DNA from: Polytrichum commune
Taxonomy: Eukaryota > Streptophyta > Polytrichopsida > Polytrichales > Polytrichaceae
NCBI GenBank assembly: GCA_950295325.1
Contig: OX485806.1
Location: 17,794,001-17,858,000 of the forward strand
Direction: 5' to 3'
Length of the DNA: 64,000 nucleotides
Below are positions 46,201-59,458 of this stretch, piece by piece; the stretch's first letter is position 1, and every line of letters starts with the position of its first letter. The translations under genes were made by a program, and so were the position numbers. Below the pieces are notes generated by a model. That model ran no database searches. It was not told the origin of the DNA and saw only the letters and a program-made list of their open reading frames with translations.

Positions 46201-49200
46201 GGCCCTCCTATTCAAAGATAACATTCACTTGCATACGGGGTTTATGTGAATGATTAAAAACTCCTTGAACAAATTCAGTTGTCGAAAGACAAACAAGGGA
46301 GGATGCCATTGTAGGTTGTGGACTCAAAAACTTGACGTACTTTTATCGAAAACATTGATTTGCATCAAAATGTTGCAAGTGTAGCCAATTTCAAATTATG
46401 TGACATGAACAAAGTTGGAGAGAAGGATGTGAAGGAGGCAACACTTAGGTTAGTTCATGGGCCGTGCATATTACAAAAACCATATGAGATCATACTACAA
46501 AACTCTGATGATGACCAAAACGTTGATTAGTGATGCCTTTTGCCTTCACTTTCTAAGCAGTGTATGTTATGTTGTTTAAGCCATGATGTTCTTAAACAAG
46601 TTACGTACTATTCCCACAAGTGTCATGTACTTAGAGAAACCATAATTCACAACAAGGGTACTTTTCGATTCCTAACGCCACAAATTCTTGAGTGATTCTT
46701 TGTAGCTTCAAGCTAGTAAGTGCCTCCACAATGAGTGATCTTCTATAAGATACATCCTAAAAATGCCTCCATCAATATCCGCATTGAGAGATTTGATTTG
46801 AATGCTCGATTATGCAATTTAAGGCACATGGACACACAAGAATTTTGAAATTAAGGGTTGCATGTGATCCTCTTCCGGGACACATAACCTTGCAGTAATC
46901 TCGATCTCCAACATTAATTTAGTGGATTGATAACATGGTAATGGAAACATGTCTTTGAAAAAAGCCAAAATCAAGAATGGATCGGACAGAATATGAAGTG
47001 CTAGAGAAGGAACAAACAAATAATAGACAATGGCAACTCAAACTCTCACCGCAAATCATAGACAACAAGGCCCAACCTAACTTATCTTCACTCAAAAGAA
47101 AAAGTTAGAAGGTTAAAGTGACTAAACCTCTTCACAATGAAGAGCTAAAGGAACTCTTTGCTCTCGCACAAACTTTAAAGTAGGGAAAAAGTCTTCTTGA
47201 AAATGCACATCAAAAGCAGTGCCCAATAAAGAGTAAGAAACACATCATAAGCTCTTAGAAGGGCAATTGATTGTACAAACCGACCTCAATGACAAACAAT
47301 TTTAACATCCATTTTCACACCATTCTCCGACAAGAGGGTCCCCTGTTAAATCAATGGCTAGAATCTCCCATCATGTTTGCTGCAATTCACATGCTAAACG
47401 CACTTGCAAGGAGAAAACATGCTCACAACTATCACCAAGTGAGACTATATGTATAATCAAGCAAACATATTCATCTAAAAGCACATATTTCACACAACTA
47501 CATTGAAGTTATATTTGTGTAAAGCATCTAAAAGGTGTTAACCTAACACTAGTATTGTTGTAGAGTCTATATATTGTATCAGGGGGGACAAAAGTGTCCC
47601 TTGATAAATCAATTGCCTCATTTCACTTGCTTGAGCTTTGAGTTGTTCACAATCAACCAACAAATATAGAATGTGTTGAGAGTCCTCTGTCTTCGTCTAG
47701 GATCAAGAACGACCAAAATCAGAGTTCATGAGGTATGATGACCGTTTGTTAGGACACTAATCGCTTTGAAAATGACCCATTTTCATATGTCAACCTCTCA
47801 CCTGGCCTTCCCAGACAATGTGGCATATCCATGCACCAACAATTCAACAAGGGGCATAAGAAGAAGAAGACACTCCACAATGCAAGGGTGTGGGTTGACT
47901 TCTTTGGTGGTTTTCATTAATGGAAGATTTCGTGATATAAGGGAGGTAAATGTGACAATAAGGTGTGAGATTCGAACTAAGAACATCCATTCCTAGGGTT
48001 GGAGAGTGAGTGACATTACAAGGGTTGATATTACAGAGTCCAGGGTGTACCCTAGGCGTCAGAATACTCTACCCACATTTTGGAGTAGTCAACAATCCCG
48101 AGGTTGGGTACTAGAGACGATTCACAGAATTATACCAACGTACAACTTTGTATATGCCATTGTCGGCATCATCATTTGTCTTGGGTTTAGGATATGCATG
48201 AATGGCAACAAGAGAGGCCATGGCTAGACTCCCACTTCTTTCAACTAGGCCCCCACCACTGCTACCAAGGTAAAAAGGGGTCTAGTACAAACATGATCCC
48301 CATAGGTTTATGGTTTATCTATCTCAAGTGGGTCCCTCTAGACACATTCGAGGTTATGATGTTAATGTCGAGGTCAACTTTCCAAAACAGAGGAAATTTT
48401 ATGTACCATAATAAAATTGCGTGCGCTTTTAATTTAGAAAAAAATCTTCGTTAGTAGTGGTAGTGGACCACCTCCCAAAGTAATAATAAACAAAGTAATA
48501 ATAGTGATGGGTAGTTGTAATATGCTAGGGGCATATGCTTCACATTAAAGCACATGGAGGATATATATATATAACGATCAGTGAACATGGATATGAGGCA
48601 GTTAATGGGGAGAAATTTCAGCGAAGCTGGGTTGCTATCCTCCCTTCGTTATAATCAACCAGTCATTCATTGAATGGCTCGGTTATTCCTTTCTTCTTTT
48701 TCCCTTTTTCGCTTACTACACCTTCACCTCTGTAATATCACCCTTTGTAATGTCACTGCTTCTCTTCTATTTTGAAATCCTCGTGAACGGGTGTGCTCAA
48801 TTTGGATCTCCTTCCTTGTTGTCACATCCCCCTCCCCCCCCCCCCAACATACAATGAGTTTTGACATCAAAACAATCCATCAATGAGTTCAAACCACACG
48901 CTCACATGCACCACATTGTCATTATTGTTCATTATTGTAATGTTGACTTTTTGTTCTTCCATAATGTCACACACTACACTAATTCTCTATTATCATGCAT
49001 CCATGTTGACACTGCAAACCCCCTTAATATCACATGCACTATAATTGCCACGGGGCGTGATTTTAGGGAGGTTAAACTGTATACGAAAATTTTCCCCAAT
49101 TAAGCATATGGACGGTAAACATAGAATGATCGACGAAGAACATGAATATAGATAGATAGATAGATATGGTGGGGTTGAATAGTGCCATGTCAGTATCTCC

Positions 49201-49569
49201 AAGGTTGCCACGTCACCATCAGCCAATAGCCTGGAGTCTAGGGCCTATGAGTGGAGGCATATTCTTCCCTAATAAGCTGGCTGGGTATAAATGAGGGTAC
49301 ATTCCCTTCCCTCCCTACTTGCCAAATTCATTCACCCTGCCACTTTCCACTCCCTTTTCTCTATTATTAGGGTTTTTGTCTTATGGGTTCCACTTGCAGA
49401 TTTGGGAACTTTATGATACTGTGCCAGATCATCACTTTGAATTTAGTAGGAGGTGGCATTATGTGTTCTTTGGTGGGGGTAGGGGGGTAAAGCCCAAAAA
49501 TGGAAGTGAAGAGCCTATCTCCGTGTGTGTACGAATGGCATTATTATTAGACATGACACGACCTACTAA
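43239..49569. repeat. Gene-free stretch with G/H, J and I repeat copies
   Basis: About 43750-43985 has H-like outer ends (GCTACACAATTCATGGTATT, and ATAAATAGTGCATTATG inverted) around a family G core at 43770-43962. J copies: 44140-44330 and 44890-45060. Repeat I copy 2: 45065-45490. A C-run lies at 48833-48845 and a (GATA)n tract at 49148-49165. From 45.5 to 48.8 kb I see nothing recognisable. Confidence 0.45.
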
Positions 49570-50052
49570 GGGGCCGTTTACACTATGGACCATGAAGTCG
49601 TCCCACGTAAGAGGCCTATTTTGCGTGGGACGACTTCCATGGTCCGAGTTACTAAAATATTAGTTTTCATGGTTCGTGGGCCCTTCACTAGGTGTAAACC
49701 GAATGTGGACCATGAAGAATGACCATGCACCAAAAAGTGGAGTCATTAACTAAGTTGGAAAAAAAATCATTAAAAAAATCCAAAAAAATCATTAAAACGG
49801 CATTTTTCTGACATGGGCCCTTGCTATTTTTCCTAGACCACCTCTTTTGCTTGTCCCAATGGAAAACCCGTTGAACCATGGCAGTGGATAGAGTAGGCTT
49901 AAAAAAACAAATTTGTGGACCTCAACCTCCGTGGTCACTCTGCCATTTTTTCCTTGGTGTAAACCCAAGTCGTCCCGGGACGACTTCAACGTCCAATCAC
50001 ATCGCTTAAACGGCCGTGGGACGACTTCATGGTCCATAGTGTAAACCGCCCC
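49570..50052. mobile_element. MITE family B, copy B3
   Basis: TAA, GGGGCCGTTTACACTATGGA at the left, TCCATAGTGTAAACCGCCCC at the right, then TAA. The terminal repeats are almost perfect for about 38 bp, the best preserved of the family. It also holds an internal hairpin (49590-49607 with 49624-49642) and a perfect 20-bp palindrome at 49967-49986. Confidence 0.85.
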
Positions 50053-50055
50053 TAA

Positions 50056-50567
50056 GGGCCACTTCACACACGAGACTGACAGCCCGTGACCATTATTACA
50101 CTTCAAGCATTCTCATTGGTGGAAAACGCGGAGCCGTTGGTCCAACTTCGCGTCACACTACACTTGAGGGACCAACGGAGGGAGTACGTGAATGCAAGAT
50201 GGATGTAAAGTCTACATGGATTCCGACATGGCATCGAATTGATAATGATGTTTCATAGTCTCTTGGACTATTTTCAAAAACCACGTCGTGGAGGTAGGCC
50301 TAACACAAGACCGGGAGACCATAGCACTCTGAATGTTCATAACCGTTGGTTTATTCTATTTTATCATGTGTGAAGACCTGCATGAATGGAAATTCGTTGA
50401 AGTAACATTTGGTTGGGGGCCCGGTCACATGTGATTGCACACTACACTTGAGGGTCCGTGACCACAATACATGGTTTTGGAGGTGTCTTGGGACGGCCTT
50501 CAGACACTTTCTTTTGGGCTCTCACAATTTCATGGTCACGGCTCTTGGCTCGTGTGTGAAGTGGCCC
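50056..50567 (+). mobile_element. MITE family A, copy A5
   Basis: Begins GGGCCACTTCACACACGAG directly after the TAA that ends B3, and finishes TGTGAAGTGGCCC before TAA. The two elements share a single TAA between them. Confidence 0.85.
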
Positions 50568-50942
50568 TAAGTTGTTTGTTGTATTGATGTACTAGAGGAC
50601 TGAAACAACAACTAATTATCCCATGGGTTATCACCAGTGTTAAATTGACCCCTTGATGTCCTATGCGACCATAGTCTGCTTGTGAACAATTCGCTCTAAC
50701 CCCTTTGACACTAGTTCATATGGTTTCTAGACTGCTTCAACTGCTCCTCTTGTTCGTGTACATGTATGCTATGTTCTACCATGTTTATAATTCTGATTCA
50801 ACATAGCTAGTAAAGTCTAGATTGATGCAAATATGGGAGTGTGCACTCAACTGGTTTATATTGGAACCGCTCCACGAATGCAAGATTGACATTTGTCACC
50901 TATGCGGTTCAGGGCAACATATCCTAAACATGTGTGTGTGTG

Positions 50943-50973
<31 letters not shown>

Positions 50974-53900
50974 TTGGTTGGTTGATCCTTATGTGCAAAT
51001 GGATCCCACTTGATCTAAAAATTTGCGTGACACTCAAACGCAACATATCCAAAACATCTATCATTGGAATGATTAGTTGGACATGTGTTGGTGGGTGTAA
51101 ATCCATGTGGAAGGTGCGTAATTGTGGCACCACCGCCTCAAATTGCAAAGCTTCCAAAAAAATCACAAAATAATGGTTTAAAGATTTGTAAGTTGATTTG
51201 AGTAGGTATATGGCCCCTCTTTTGAACGAGGTAACATTTTCTCATTTGGAGATGATTTGAGTGAAGGTTCAATCAAAAAACCAAACCCAATTTAATTTCT
51301 AAACTACTAACCCCCAAGACCACTAGTGATGTTCCTATTTATAATCTCCTACATAACAAAACTTCAATGTTTAAAATTTGGATTGTAAGTAGTCACCTCT
51401 AACCTACAAACATCTAAACGGTTGGATTTGTTGAGAAAACTCTAGATCTTTAGCTACAATCGTTGAAATCGAGGTCACATATTCTGGGCATATTTGAGGG
51501 AAATTGGGCATGGGAAGCTAGGGGTTAAGTGCCAAATTATTGCGATTGGAAGTTCACGAGAGTAATTTGTAAGTAAAGGAAATGAAATATTGGGTTTAAT
51601 CCCAAACCTTAAGGTTAACAAAATCAACACAAAGTCACCTAAGTTTTCTTAATGCTTAGATTATCATACACATAGAGTGGTGCCGGGCTATTCAAAATAA
51701 GCTTTCTAGCTTGCCCTACTAGGATGGGCAAACCAAGCTAGCCTTGCATAGGCCAATATGGGATCTAGGATAGCAAGTCCCATGTGCATACCTTATTTAA
51801 GATCCTCAAATTCTCTCAAAGTTTCAGAGGTACAAAGAGGAGGTCCCAAAAATTTCACCCAACTTTCAAAATAGACTCCAATGTATGATGAGCTAATGAG
51901 CTCTTAATAGAAAGTGTTCTCAAAGAATGAGCGAACCGACGGTTCCGTCCCTCTTTGAGTTGTGTAACTAGAGGGTCTTCGTGGATAACTCTAGTGTGTA
52001 CACCAATATACGGTGCAATTAGGTTGCCCCACACTAATTTATGGATATTCCACTCATTATCTCAATCAATTCGAATATATATTTTTATTGTTATTGTTGT
52101 TATACAAATATATATAAAAAATTATGAATTTTTGTGATTTGATTTTGACCCAAGATAATTTGCATGAATAATGAGGCATAAATGCTAAATTAAATCATGA
52201 AGGTGGCTTAATAATATCATTTGGTCGAACTCTCATTTTGTTAGTAAAGTGGTCATTAAGAGTAAGTGGACCTAAATGAACAATTGTGTCTATGAATCTC
52301 CTTTCTATGAGCTCCCAACCTCTATATTGTAAAGGAGCCTTAGGTTCCTTTTACACTAGGTCAAGAACTCAAACCTGCAAACTTGGGGAGTTTTAAATTG
52401 GATGTGACAAGTTTTCATCCAAATCTCAAACAATTGAGGGAGCTCCCTCTCTCAATATATATTGAGAAAGTGTAAAGTGGCCAATGTCATTTGTCATGGC
52501 ATGCTATGCCATAGCAACGATAAAGACACATAGTCATACCTCCTATTCATGTGTGAGAATCAAGTCCTAAAAGGGCTTCAAATAATGTGACACAATGTTG
52601 TTGTCCATCAAATAAGACCTCCTTAATTTATGTACACACACAAGACACTGCACATTCATCAGTGCAGGCACAAAACATAACACACCTCATGAAAACACCA
52701 TCCCACCATGTATACTACACTACACGTGCAACACCTCCAAATGCACATTCTTAGCCAAATGATGCCCAATTATCATCTACATTCAAGAGGCCACCATCGA
52801 CCAAACCGGATCATTAATCCCCACTCCAAATGTCTCCATGCAAATAATTGAATTCACTTACACACATGATAGATACATCAACCAAGCCATCCAAACATGT
52901 ATATATAACCCTCTAATAGAAAAAAATTGGGCTCAAGGTTGGAAAGTCAATCCTCTAATAATCATAACTTCAGGCGTAAGAGGCACCATACACACAAACA
53001 TCATTGAAGAACTTAAAAACTTAAACATACCCATTTGGGGTGTGGAGACAAAAAGCCATTGCCAAATGAAATAAGAACCAAGAAGACATGCCCACTTGGA
53101 AAGGGATGGAACCCACCTCAAGTGAGGTCAAAGCTCTTGAAAAGTGCTTCTTCCGAAGCCAAATTACTCTTGCATAACTTAAGAGGCTCTTTTCCATGCA
53201 ATCCTACCCTAAAGGAAGCATTTATCCCATATAAATTTCTCGATTTTTTAAAGGACGCGTAGCCTCAAAATACGGTCATATACACAATTTATATGAGCCT
53301 CACCAAGTTTAGGAATCTTCCTTGAAACTAAATATATACTCATATATGACATTGATGATCATAATACAACGTATGTGTTTGCATCCAAAGGCACTCATGT
53401 TGTAAGTGTGAACTAAAATCTTTGATTTTCCGATTCAAAGTTCACACTTGATGATTAAGTTAATTTTAGGTAGTGTAACATTTGACATTATCACCAAAAT
53501 GTAAGTATGTAACTTAAATACATGTTTCTATGCATGAAGGGGCCAATCTAGGCCTCTTAGACATTTTAGGGTTAGCTTTCATATCTTACCAAGATCATTG
53601 GTTGAAGATCATGTCATTGCATTCGGTCGAAATAACTGAAAGGGTGATGCATCTTAAGAGATGCAACTATGTTGATCTTCCCTTTTGTCTCTTCATGTTT
53701 GTGCTTGAAGACTGGCTCATGTTTACTATTGTCTTGGCAAAGTATCGAGGCCTTAAAGCAACACTTTAAGAAACTTTTCTATTTTAGGAAAGTTAAGTAT
53801 ATTGGAATTTTTTCAAACAAAAAATTGCATAGATTAGAAAATCTATATAGAGACAACAAAAAGTAGTTTCAAAAAATAATAAATTCATACACAACCTACA

Positions 53901-54215
53901 TAAATTCTCAGAGTAAAAAAGAAGAACAAAAAAAACCTTTTACTCTCAACTTTGGGGGGGGGGGGGGTTCCGAACGATGTTGGACTGCTAATTGAGAATC
54001 ACTCTAGAATCAATCTTATTGCAAGTGAGAATCTTCTATCAAATGAAGGTGTTGTCCCCCTTTCGTGGATCACTTCTTACACTGCCTCGTTAAGAGGAAA
54101 GATACATGATTAACCATTGTGATTAATCAAAGTTGGTGCTCTTTTAAAAGCTTTCTTCTTGGACCCTTCTAGCACCGCTATTATGAATCGTTGAAGTGGT
54201 GCTATTTTATACTTA
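50568..54215. repeat. Gene-free stretch with microsatellites
   Basis: (GT)n followed by a T-run at 50932-50978. A G-run of about 13 is near 53946-53958. The AT-rich stretch 52070-52120 is simple. I recognise no gene, terminal repeat or family in the rest. Confidence 0.4.
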
Positions 54216-54682
54216 GGGCCGCTTTACACCTAGAGGCTGGGCCAATTCGTTGTGTAAGAGGCTTGAAATCCTCACTTGTGATTGGCCAAAAGGCTGAAAT
54301 CGGCCCCAACCCCTTTACACCTAGAGGCTGGGCCGATTTGGTGATATGAATTTTTTAATCAAAAAATGCATGGTATGACATGGCCCGAGCTCATTGAATT
54401 GGGTGCACCCAAAATGGAGGGCCAATTCTTGGCCTTGGGACCAATGTCACATTTCAATAAAAAAAAACCTTCTATATATATATATATATATGATTTTTTC
54501 ATCGAACTACTTCCATTGGATTATGTGGAAATATGAACGGCTCTATGCTAGATTATGCTAGATCCGTTGGATTATGCTAGATTTATTGAATCGGCCTAGC
54601 TTCCTCCAACCCAAAAGGAGCTGAAATTTCATGCAATCGGCCTCAAGGGGAATTGGCCCGGCCTTTAGGTGTAAAGCGGCCC
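54216..54682. mobile_element. MITE family F (PIF/Harbinger-like)
   Basis: Termini GGGCCGCTTTACACCTAGAG and, inverted, GGGCCGCTTTACACCTAAAG; the repeats extend about 32 bp. TTA precedes and TAA follows. A second copy of the left terminus lies inside at about 54308-54342. A roughly 43-bp flank (CACCGCTATTATGAATCG...) is present on both sides: 54173-54215 and 54686-54728. Confidence 0.75.
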
Positions 54683-54925
54683 TAACACCGCTATTATGAA
54701 TCGCTGAAGTGGTGTTATTTTATACTTAATGACGCATATGATCAATCGCTTTCAACAATGACTTACTTGATGGCAGTGTACTCAACACTTGTTGGCGGCT
54801 TAAGGATTAAAAATAGATGTTTACTTTTAAAGGCCCCGGGTACCTTGAGCGCAGTGTGCCTCGGAGCAACATCCTCTAACTTAAGTGGCCATGTAAGTTA
54901 ACTTATGATAAGCGTGGCCCATCTT

Positions 54926-54955
54926 ACCTTCCTTCCTTCCTTCCTTCCTTCCTTG
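54926..54955 (+). repeat. (TTCC)n microsatellite
   Basis: About seven tandem TTCC units in the + strand. No gene lies nearby. Confidence 0.8.
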
Positions 54956-55114
54956 GTTAGGTGTGGCAGATCGAAAGCCCAAGTGGGTGGTTGCTTGGGT
55001 GTTATGTGTGTCGGGCATATACCATATCCTTCATGAGATATACCACCTTCATGAAAGACCGTGCCCCCTTATTAGTACAACGACAATCGGGATACTATGC
55101 TATATATCTCCGAG

Positions 55115-55515
55115 ACCGCTACTCACGGATGAGCTTGTTGAGTTTGAGAAATAGTAACCGGTTTTGAAGTTCAAGACCTCGGGAAAATTACCGATCGTTT
55201 GAGAGGAATCTATGGAATATACCTCCACGTAATAAAAGACAAAACCAAAAGATCACAACATGTGACCTGTTGGACTTGGAAACATATGAGAATTTGGACA
55301 TGTTATGCCCCAAAATCGAGAGGGAGCATAAAACCCTAAAATAGTATGCAGCCCGGAGGTTATTGTTTTTGGTTTCTATGACATTGGACTTAGATTTACG
55401 ATCTCAAATCAGCCTAGTCCAAGTCATTTGAGGGAAACCAACCACAAATCTATAGGGGTCAAGTTTTTTGTGTTGGAGGGATGAAGGTATGCTTGTATGC
55501 AACACTTCTCTCGCT
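55115..55515 (+). repeat. Repeat R followed directly by MITE E
   Basis: R occupies about 55115-55315 and keeps a P1BS-type motif GAATATAC at 55215-55222. Family E follows from about 55318 to 55515, with the same R-to-E junction (CCCCAAAATC) seen at about 40980-41003. Confidence 0.55.
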
Positions 55516-58500
55516 CCATTCACAATAATGAATATTGAGTAGTCTAAGTCACGTGGCCTTATTCTGAGCACTTCCAACTCCAAAGACAAATTTTGGCGGT
55601 TGGATCGTACCGTGGACGGTCTCCTCCAATCAACATCCGTGATACACGGAGACCAAATAAATTCAAGAACATTTCAAGTTTTAGAATTAGGTGCAAGATG
55701 TTTAACAATTAAACCTAGAATGATATCCATAAACTGAGCGCATAGTCCAATATCATTGTAACACATGTCATTTTGGTGTCCATTCTTAATTACAATCCTT
55801 GCTATGCACCACTCAAATGCATGTGTCCAATGGGGAAGAGCGACCACATAAGGCCACATACCTTAAGTTATGAGAAGGTTGTCCCTATGGATGTCATGAA
55901 CTAGCTTGATTTTGTCCAAGAGTTCATCCCCAAATTTGTAAGGCAATATCTCACTAAGTACTTATTGTATAAATGAAGCCTCCAAGGGCTACAATGTAAG
56001 GTAGATGTGCCTAATTCAGGTTCTCATCCGAAACAAAAAAAACCATATTTGAGTGGTGTATGGTTGCGTTTGAATTAAGAAATAGTCACTAAAAAGACAT
56101 ATGTTGATAAGAGATTGGACTACCCGTTTATTCCAGATTTAATAGTCAACAAAATTGAGAGAATATATATGATCATTTATCAACCCAAAGAATCTAACTT
56201 CAACAATGAATAAGATATTCATACGAGCTCCGAATATTATGAGGAAAGGGACTACGGGCACAGTCTGGTTTTGCTAATCATTTCGCACTAATTATGTGTT
56301 TCATATCCTACGAGAAGTGGGCGCAAAGAGAAAATTGTTTCTTACGACCCCATTTACCTTACCTTATACATTATACCTTGTGACCATAAATCATCCTTCT
56401 TTAATATCCCACATTATTTTAGCAAATTGGAGTGAAATGGTTGGAATCCTATAACGCCGGCCTCGGAAAGAGTTATGTTGTTGTGGCAACTTGAAAGGGA
56501 TTGGGCCAAGTCGGTGATGTGCAATTATGTGAACACCTCACACACACACATGGAGAGAGGGTATTGTTGTGTACAAGCGTACTTCTCATCCATCCAACAT
56601 CAAAACTTGACCCCCTACAGTTGTGTTACCTCACATGACCTTAAGTAGACTAATTTGAGGTCTTTGAAGTTGATTGTGGTGTTAAATCAGCTAACAAAGT
56701 AACTTTTGGATTGCATACTATTTCAGGGTTTTTATGTTGGATGAATGAGAGGTACGCTCATAAACAATAATTTGCCAATGATATCATGTCTCCCTCATAT
56801 ACCGATCCTTGAGATCTACCACCTCACCTAATGGCACAATGGGTCTCAAAGAAAATGACAACGTCGAGCTTCGTAAGGTACACTGGCTCCTTTCCTTGTT
56901 CTCCATCTTCTCTTGATCAAATTTAAGTCTTCACATCTGTGTTGCATTGGGAAACCCATGATGAAATATCAACAAAAACTTGGCATGAAAATTGTACCTC
57001 CCTTCATTTAGTTATGGTTATCAAAAGTGCATGTTTGTTAATTTCTTAGTTGAATACACAGGTCCTCCCCGATCGATTGTGGTCATTATTGAGTATGGAG
57101 TAGTTAATACAATTTGAAGACATGATCCAATCCCTTATAAACATGTGTCATTATGGTGTTTGTTCTTTGATTATGACCTAACCACACACCAATCAAATGT
57201 AGGTGTTATGTTGAGAAAAATAACCAAATAACACATGCATACGTTATTTTGACACATGTATTTGAGTAGTATATTGCAAGGCTTGTGTCTAAGAACAGAG
57301 ACAAGAAGTCATGTGTTATGATGAGATTGGACTATGTGATCTAGATATATTGACCTTTATAAATTTGATTGACAACACAATTGGGAGTACCTATGTGACC
57401 ATTTGAGGAGAAATATATTAGAGTCTTCATTTGCATATGTATATATATAACTTTTGGCATGTCAACTTCAATTATGAAACTTGAAATAACAATACATGTG
57501 AATTGCAATTACAAACCGAATGAGACAATTTCGGATTCAATCCGTCGGTTTACAATTCATGTAGACTTGGAAGTGTCTAGAATAACAAGGTCACATACCT
57601 TGGGCATTGGTGAGGTTGATGAACCTTGTGTGGCTCTCTACGGGATAGATTGCTAAATTAAAAATTTGGTGTTTAGAATTACAAAGGACCATCAAAGCAT
57701 TACAAAGAATCAAGATTTATCGACAGGTAAAGTTTTGGTTTACATCCAAGATGTGTTGCATTAATCAAGCTTATTGCGTTGATTAAATTACGTCTATATG
57801 AAGCATATGTTCCTTTGTATCTCATGAACTTCTATCCATATGCCCAAGGATTTTGGAGAGAGGGATTTATCATGTACAAGTGTATGTCTCATTCATCCAA
57901 CATCAAATTCATGTAATAGCATGCAATTCGGAGGTTACTTTTTTTAGTCGATTTGACATCGGAATTAGTCTTGGAGACCCTCAATTAGTCTAGCTCGGGT
58001 CATTTGAGATGAATCAACAACAAACCTATAGGGGGTCAAGTTTTCATGTTGGATGGATGGGAGGTACGTTCATATACAATAATTCCCCCCTATCCAAGGA
58101 ATTTGTTCAAGACTTGTAGTTAGGGCCAATTTAGATTATGATGAAGAAGCACACGGGTTGGTCAAGAATTTTCAACCCAAGACAAGGTTATTTGAGGCAA
58201 TGGTTGGTATAGAGGACAAGATGGAAAAACAATTAAAATAAATAAATAAGAGCCTCCAGTTCAAGAGTTATCCGGAGGTCAAGTTTCTTGTCCGAGAGTT
58301 TAGGGTTGCCCAAGAAACTTGACCCCCAAAAAACTCCGCTTGCATAAAGTGTTTTGCCATGTTGGCAACTGTGTCATTTGTTCATCCATCCTTGAAGTTC
58401 TTCACTGGGCAGTCTTGACCATAGTGTAAACCCCAACAAGCGAAGAACCCATTTCGTAGCTAATCATATTGCTCTCATGCTTAGTTTTGAATCCCCTTCA

Positions 58501-58960
58501 CAATGGAGGATTTAGTTGATTGATTTTGAAATATCATGATTTCATTTTAATTGGTCATTTGGTAGAGTTTAAATAGTAAAAGAAATCGTCCAAAGCTCTT
58601 CGAAAACTTAACATCTTATTAGAATGATTTATTTTAGCCAAATTCAATATGCAACTACAAGACGATTAAATTCAATCTGTAGATGATGTAGAGAGAGTTG
58701 TTATGAAGTTTAATCTAAAACCCAGTTTATGTCAAATTGAAATCCAACTAGATATTGAATTCAAAACTTTGATTTTTATGTAAGATGCATACCCGAAACT
58801 ACGATTGAACCTAAAACTATGTACCACAGTCATCCGGTGGTGCATAGCATTAGTATTAAGTAATGTGTTGATCATTTGCTGTCAGCTCCCCAGTAGCTGC
58901 TCCTGGTGTGTAGGTTACTAAAGACATAATGAAGAACACATAAACTTCCAGAAATAATCA
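55516..58960. repeat. Gene-free stretch with M and E repeat copies
   Basis: Family M at about 56040-56340 and a relative at 57110-57420. Family E copies at about 56552-56780 and 57855-58095. The latter has imperfect arms of about 50 bp and is the cleanest example of the family. No gene is seen. Confidence 0.5.
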
Positions 58961-59458
58961 TAAAGAGAAAAACACATGGACATCAAACTTGTGCAAGGCG
59001 CATGTCAGTCGAAATCCACCCCCACACTGAGAAAGACCTCTAAGTGTCACTTGCAAAGGAGTCAATTTGAATCATTGATTGTATTGAACTTTGAGCTCAA
59101 GGGTCTGGTTACCCAATGCAGAAGACGATTAACTCTACATATGTTACAACAAAAGCTCGATGCAGGATGCAAGGCTTTTCATAAGCCAGCTCTGTACTTA
59201 TGCAATATACTTAGCAACAATGTCACTACTACTCTCCAAGAATGTCTCACCAATTGTTACACTGGCACCCTGCGCTCTCGAAACCGATCAAAAAACTGCC
59301 AGTTCAACACACACCCACAGATGTAAGGTGCCAAAATGCAGCCTGTAACTTCCCTCATAGAATATGTGCCCTACATTACCTTCCCATTCACAATAGACAG
59401 GCAAAGCACCAGACAACATCATAGCAACTTTGTACAAGCAACTTTGCAGTTTAGCATC
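58961..59458 (-). other. GOT1 3' untranslated region (probable)
   Basis: Sequence of ordinary complexity after the predicted stop, without known repeats. The 116-codon frame on the opposite strand (58976-59326) is not protein-like. A possible AATAAA on the - strand is at 58628-58633, about 830 nt from the stop. Confidence 0.35.

Noticed and set aside
47960-47985. B-box-like GAGATTCGAACT suggesting a tRNA or SINE
   Set aside because: On the - strand it resembles a B box, but there is no A box at a usable distance, no cloverleaf and no flanking duplication.
58976-59326. 116-codon frame on the + strand
   Set aside because: It lies opposite the presumed GOT1 3' UTR and matches no family. The codon content is not gene-like and no splice context is seen.
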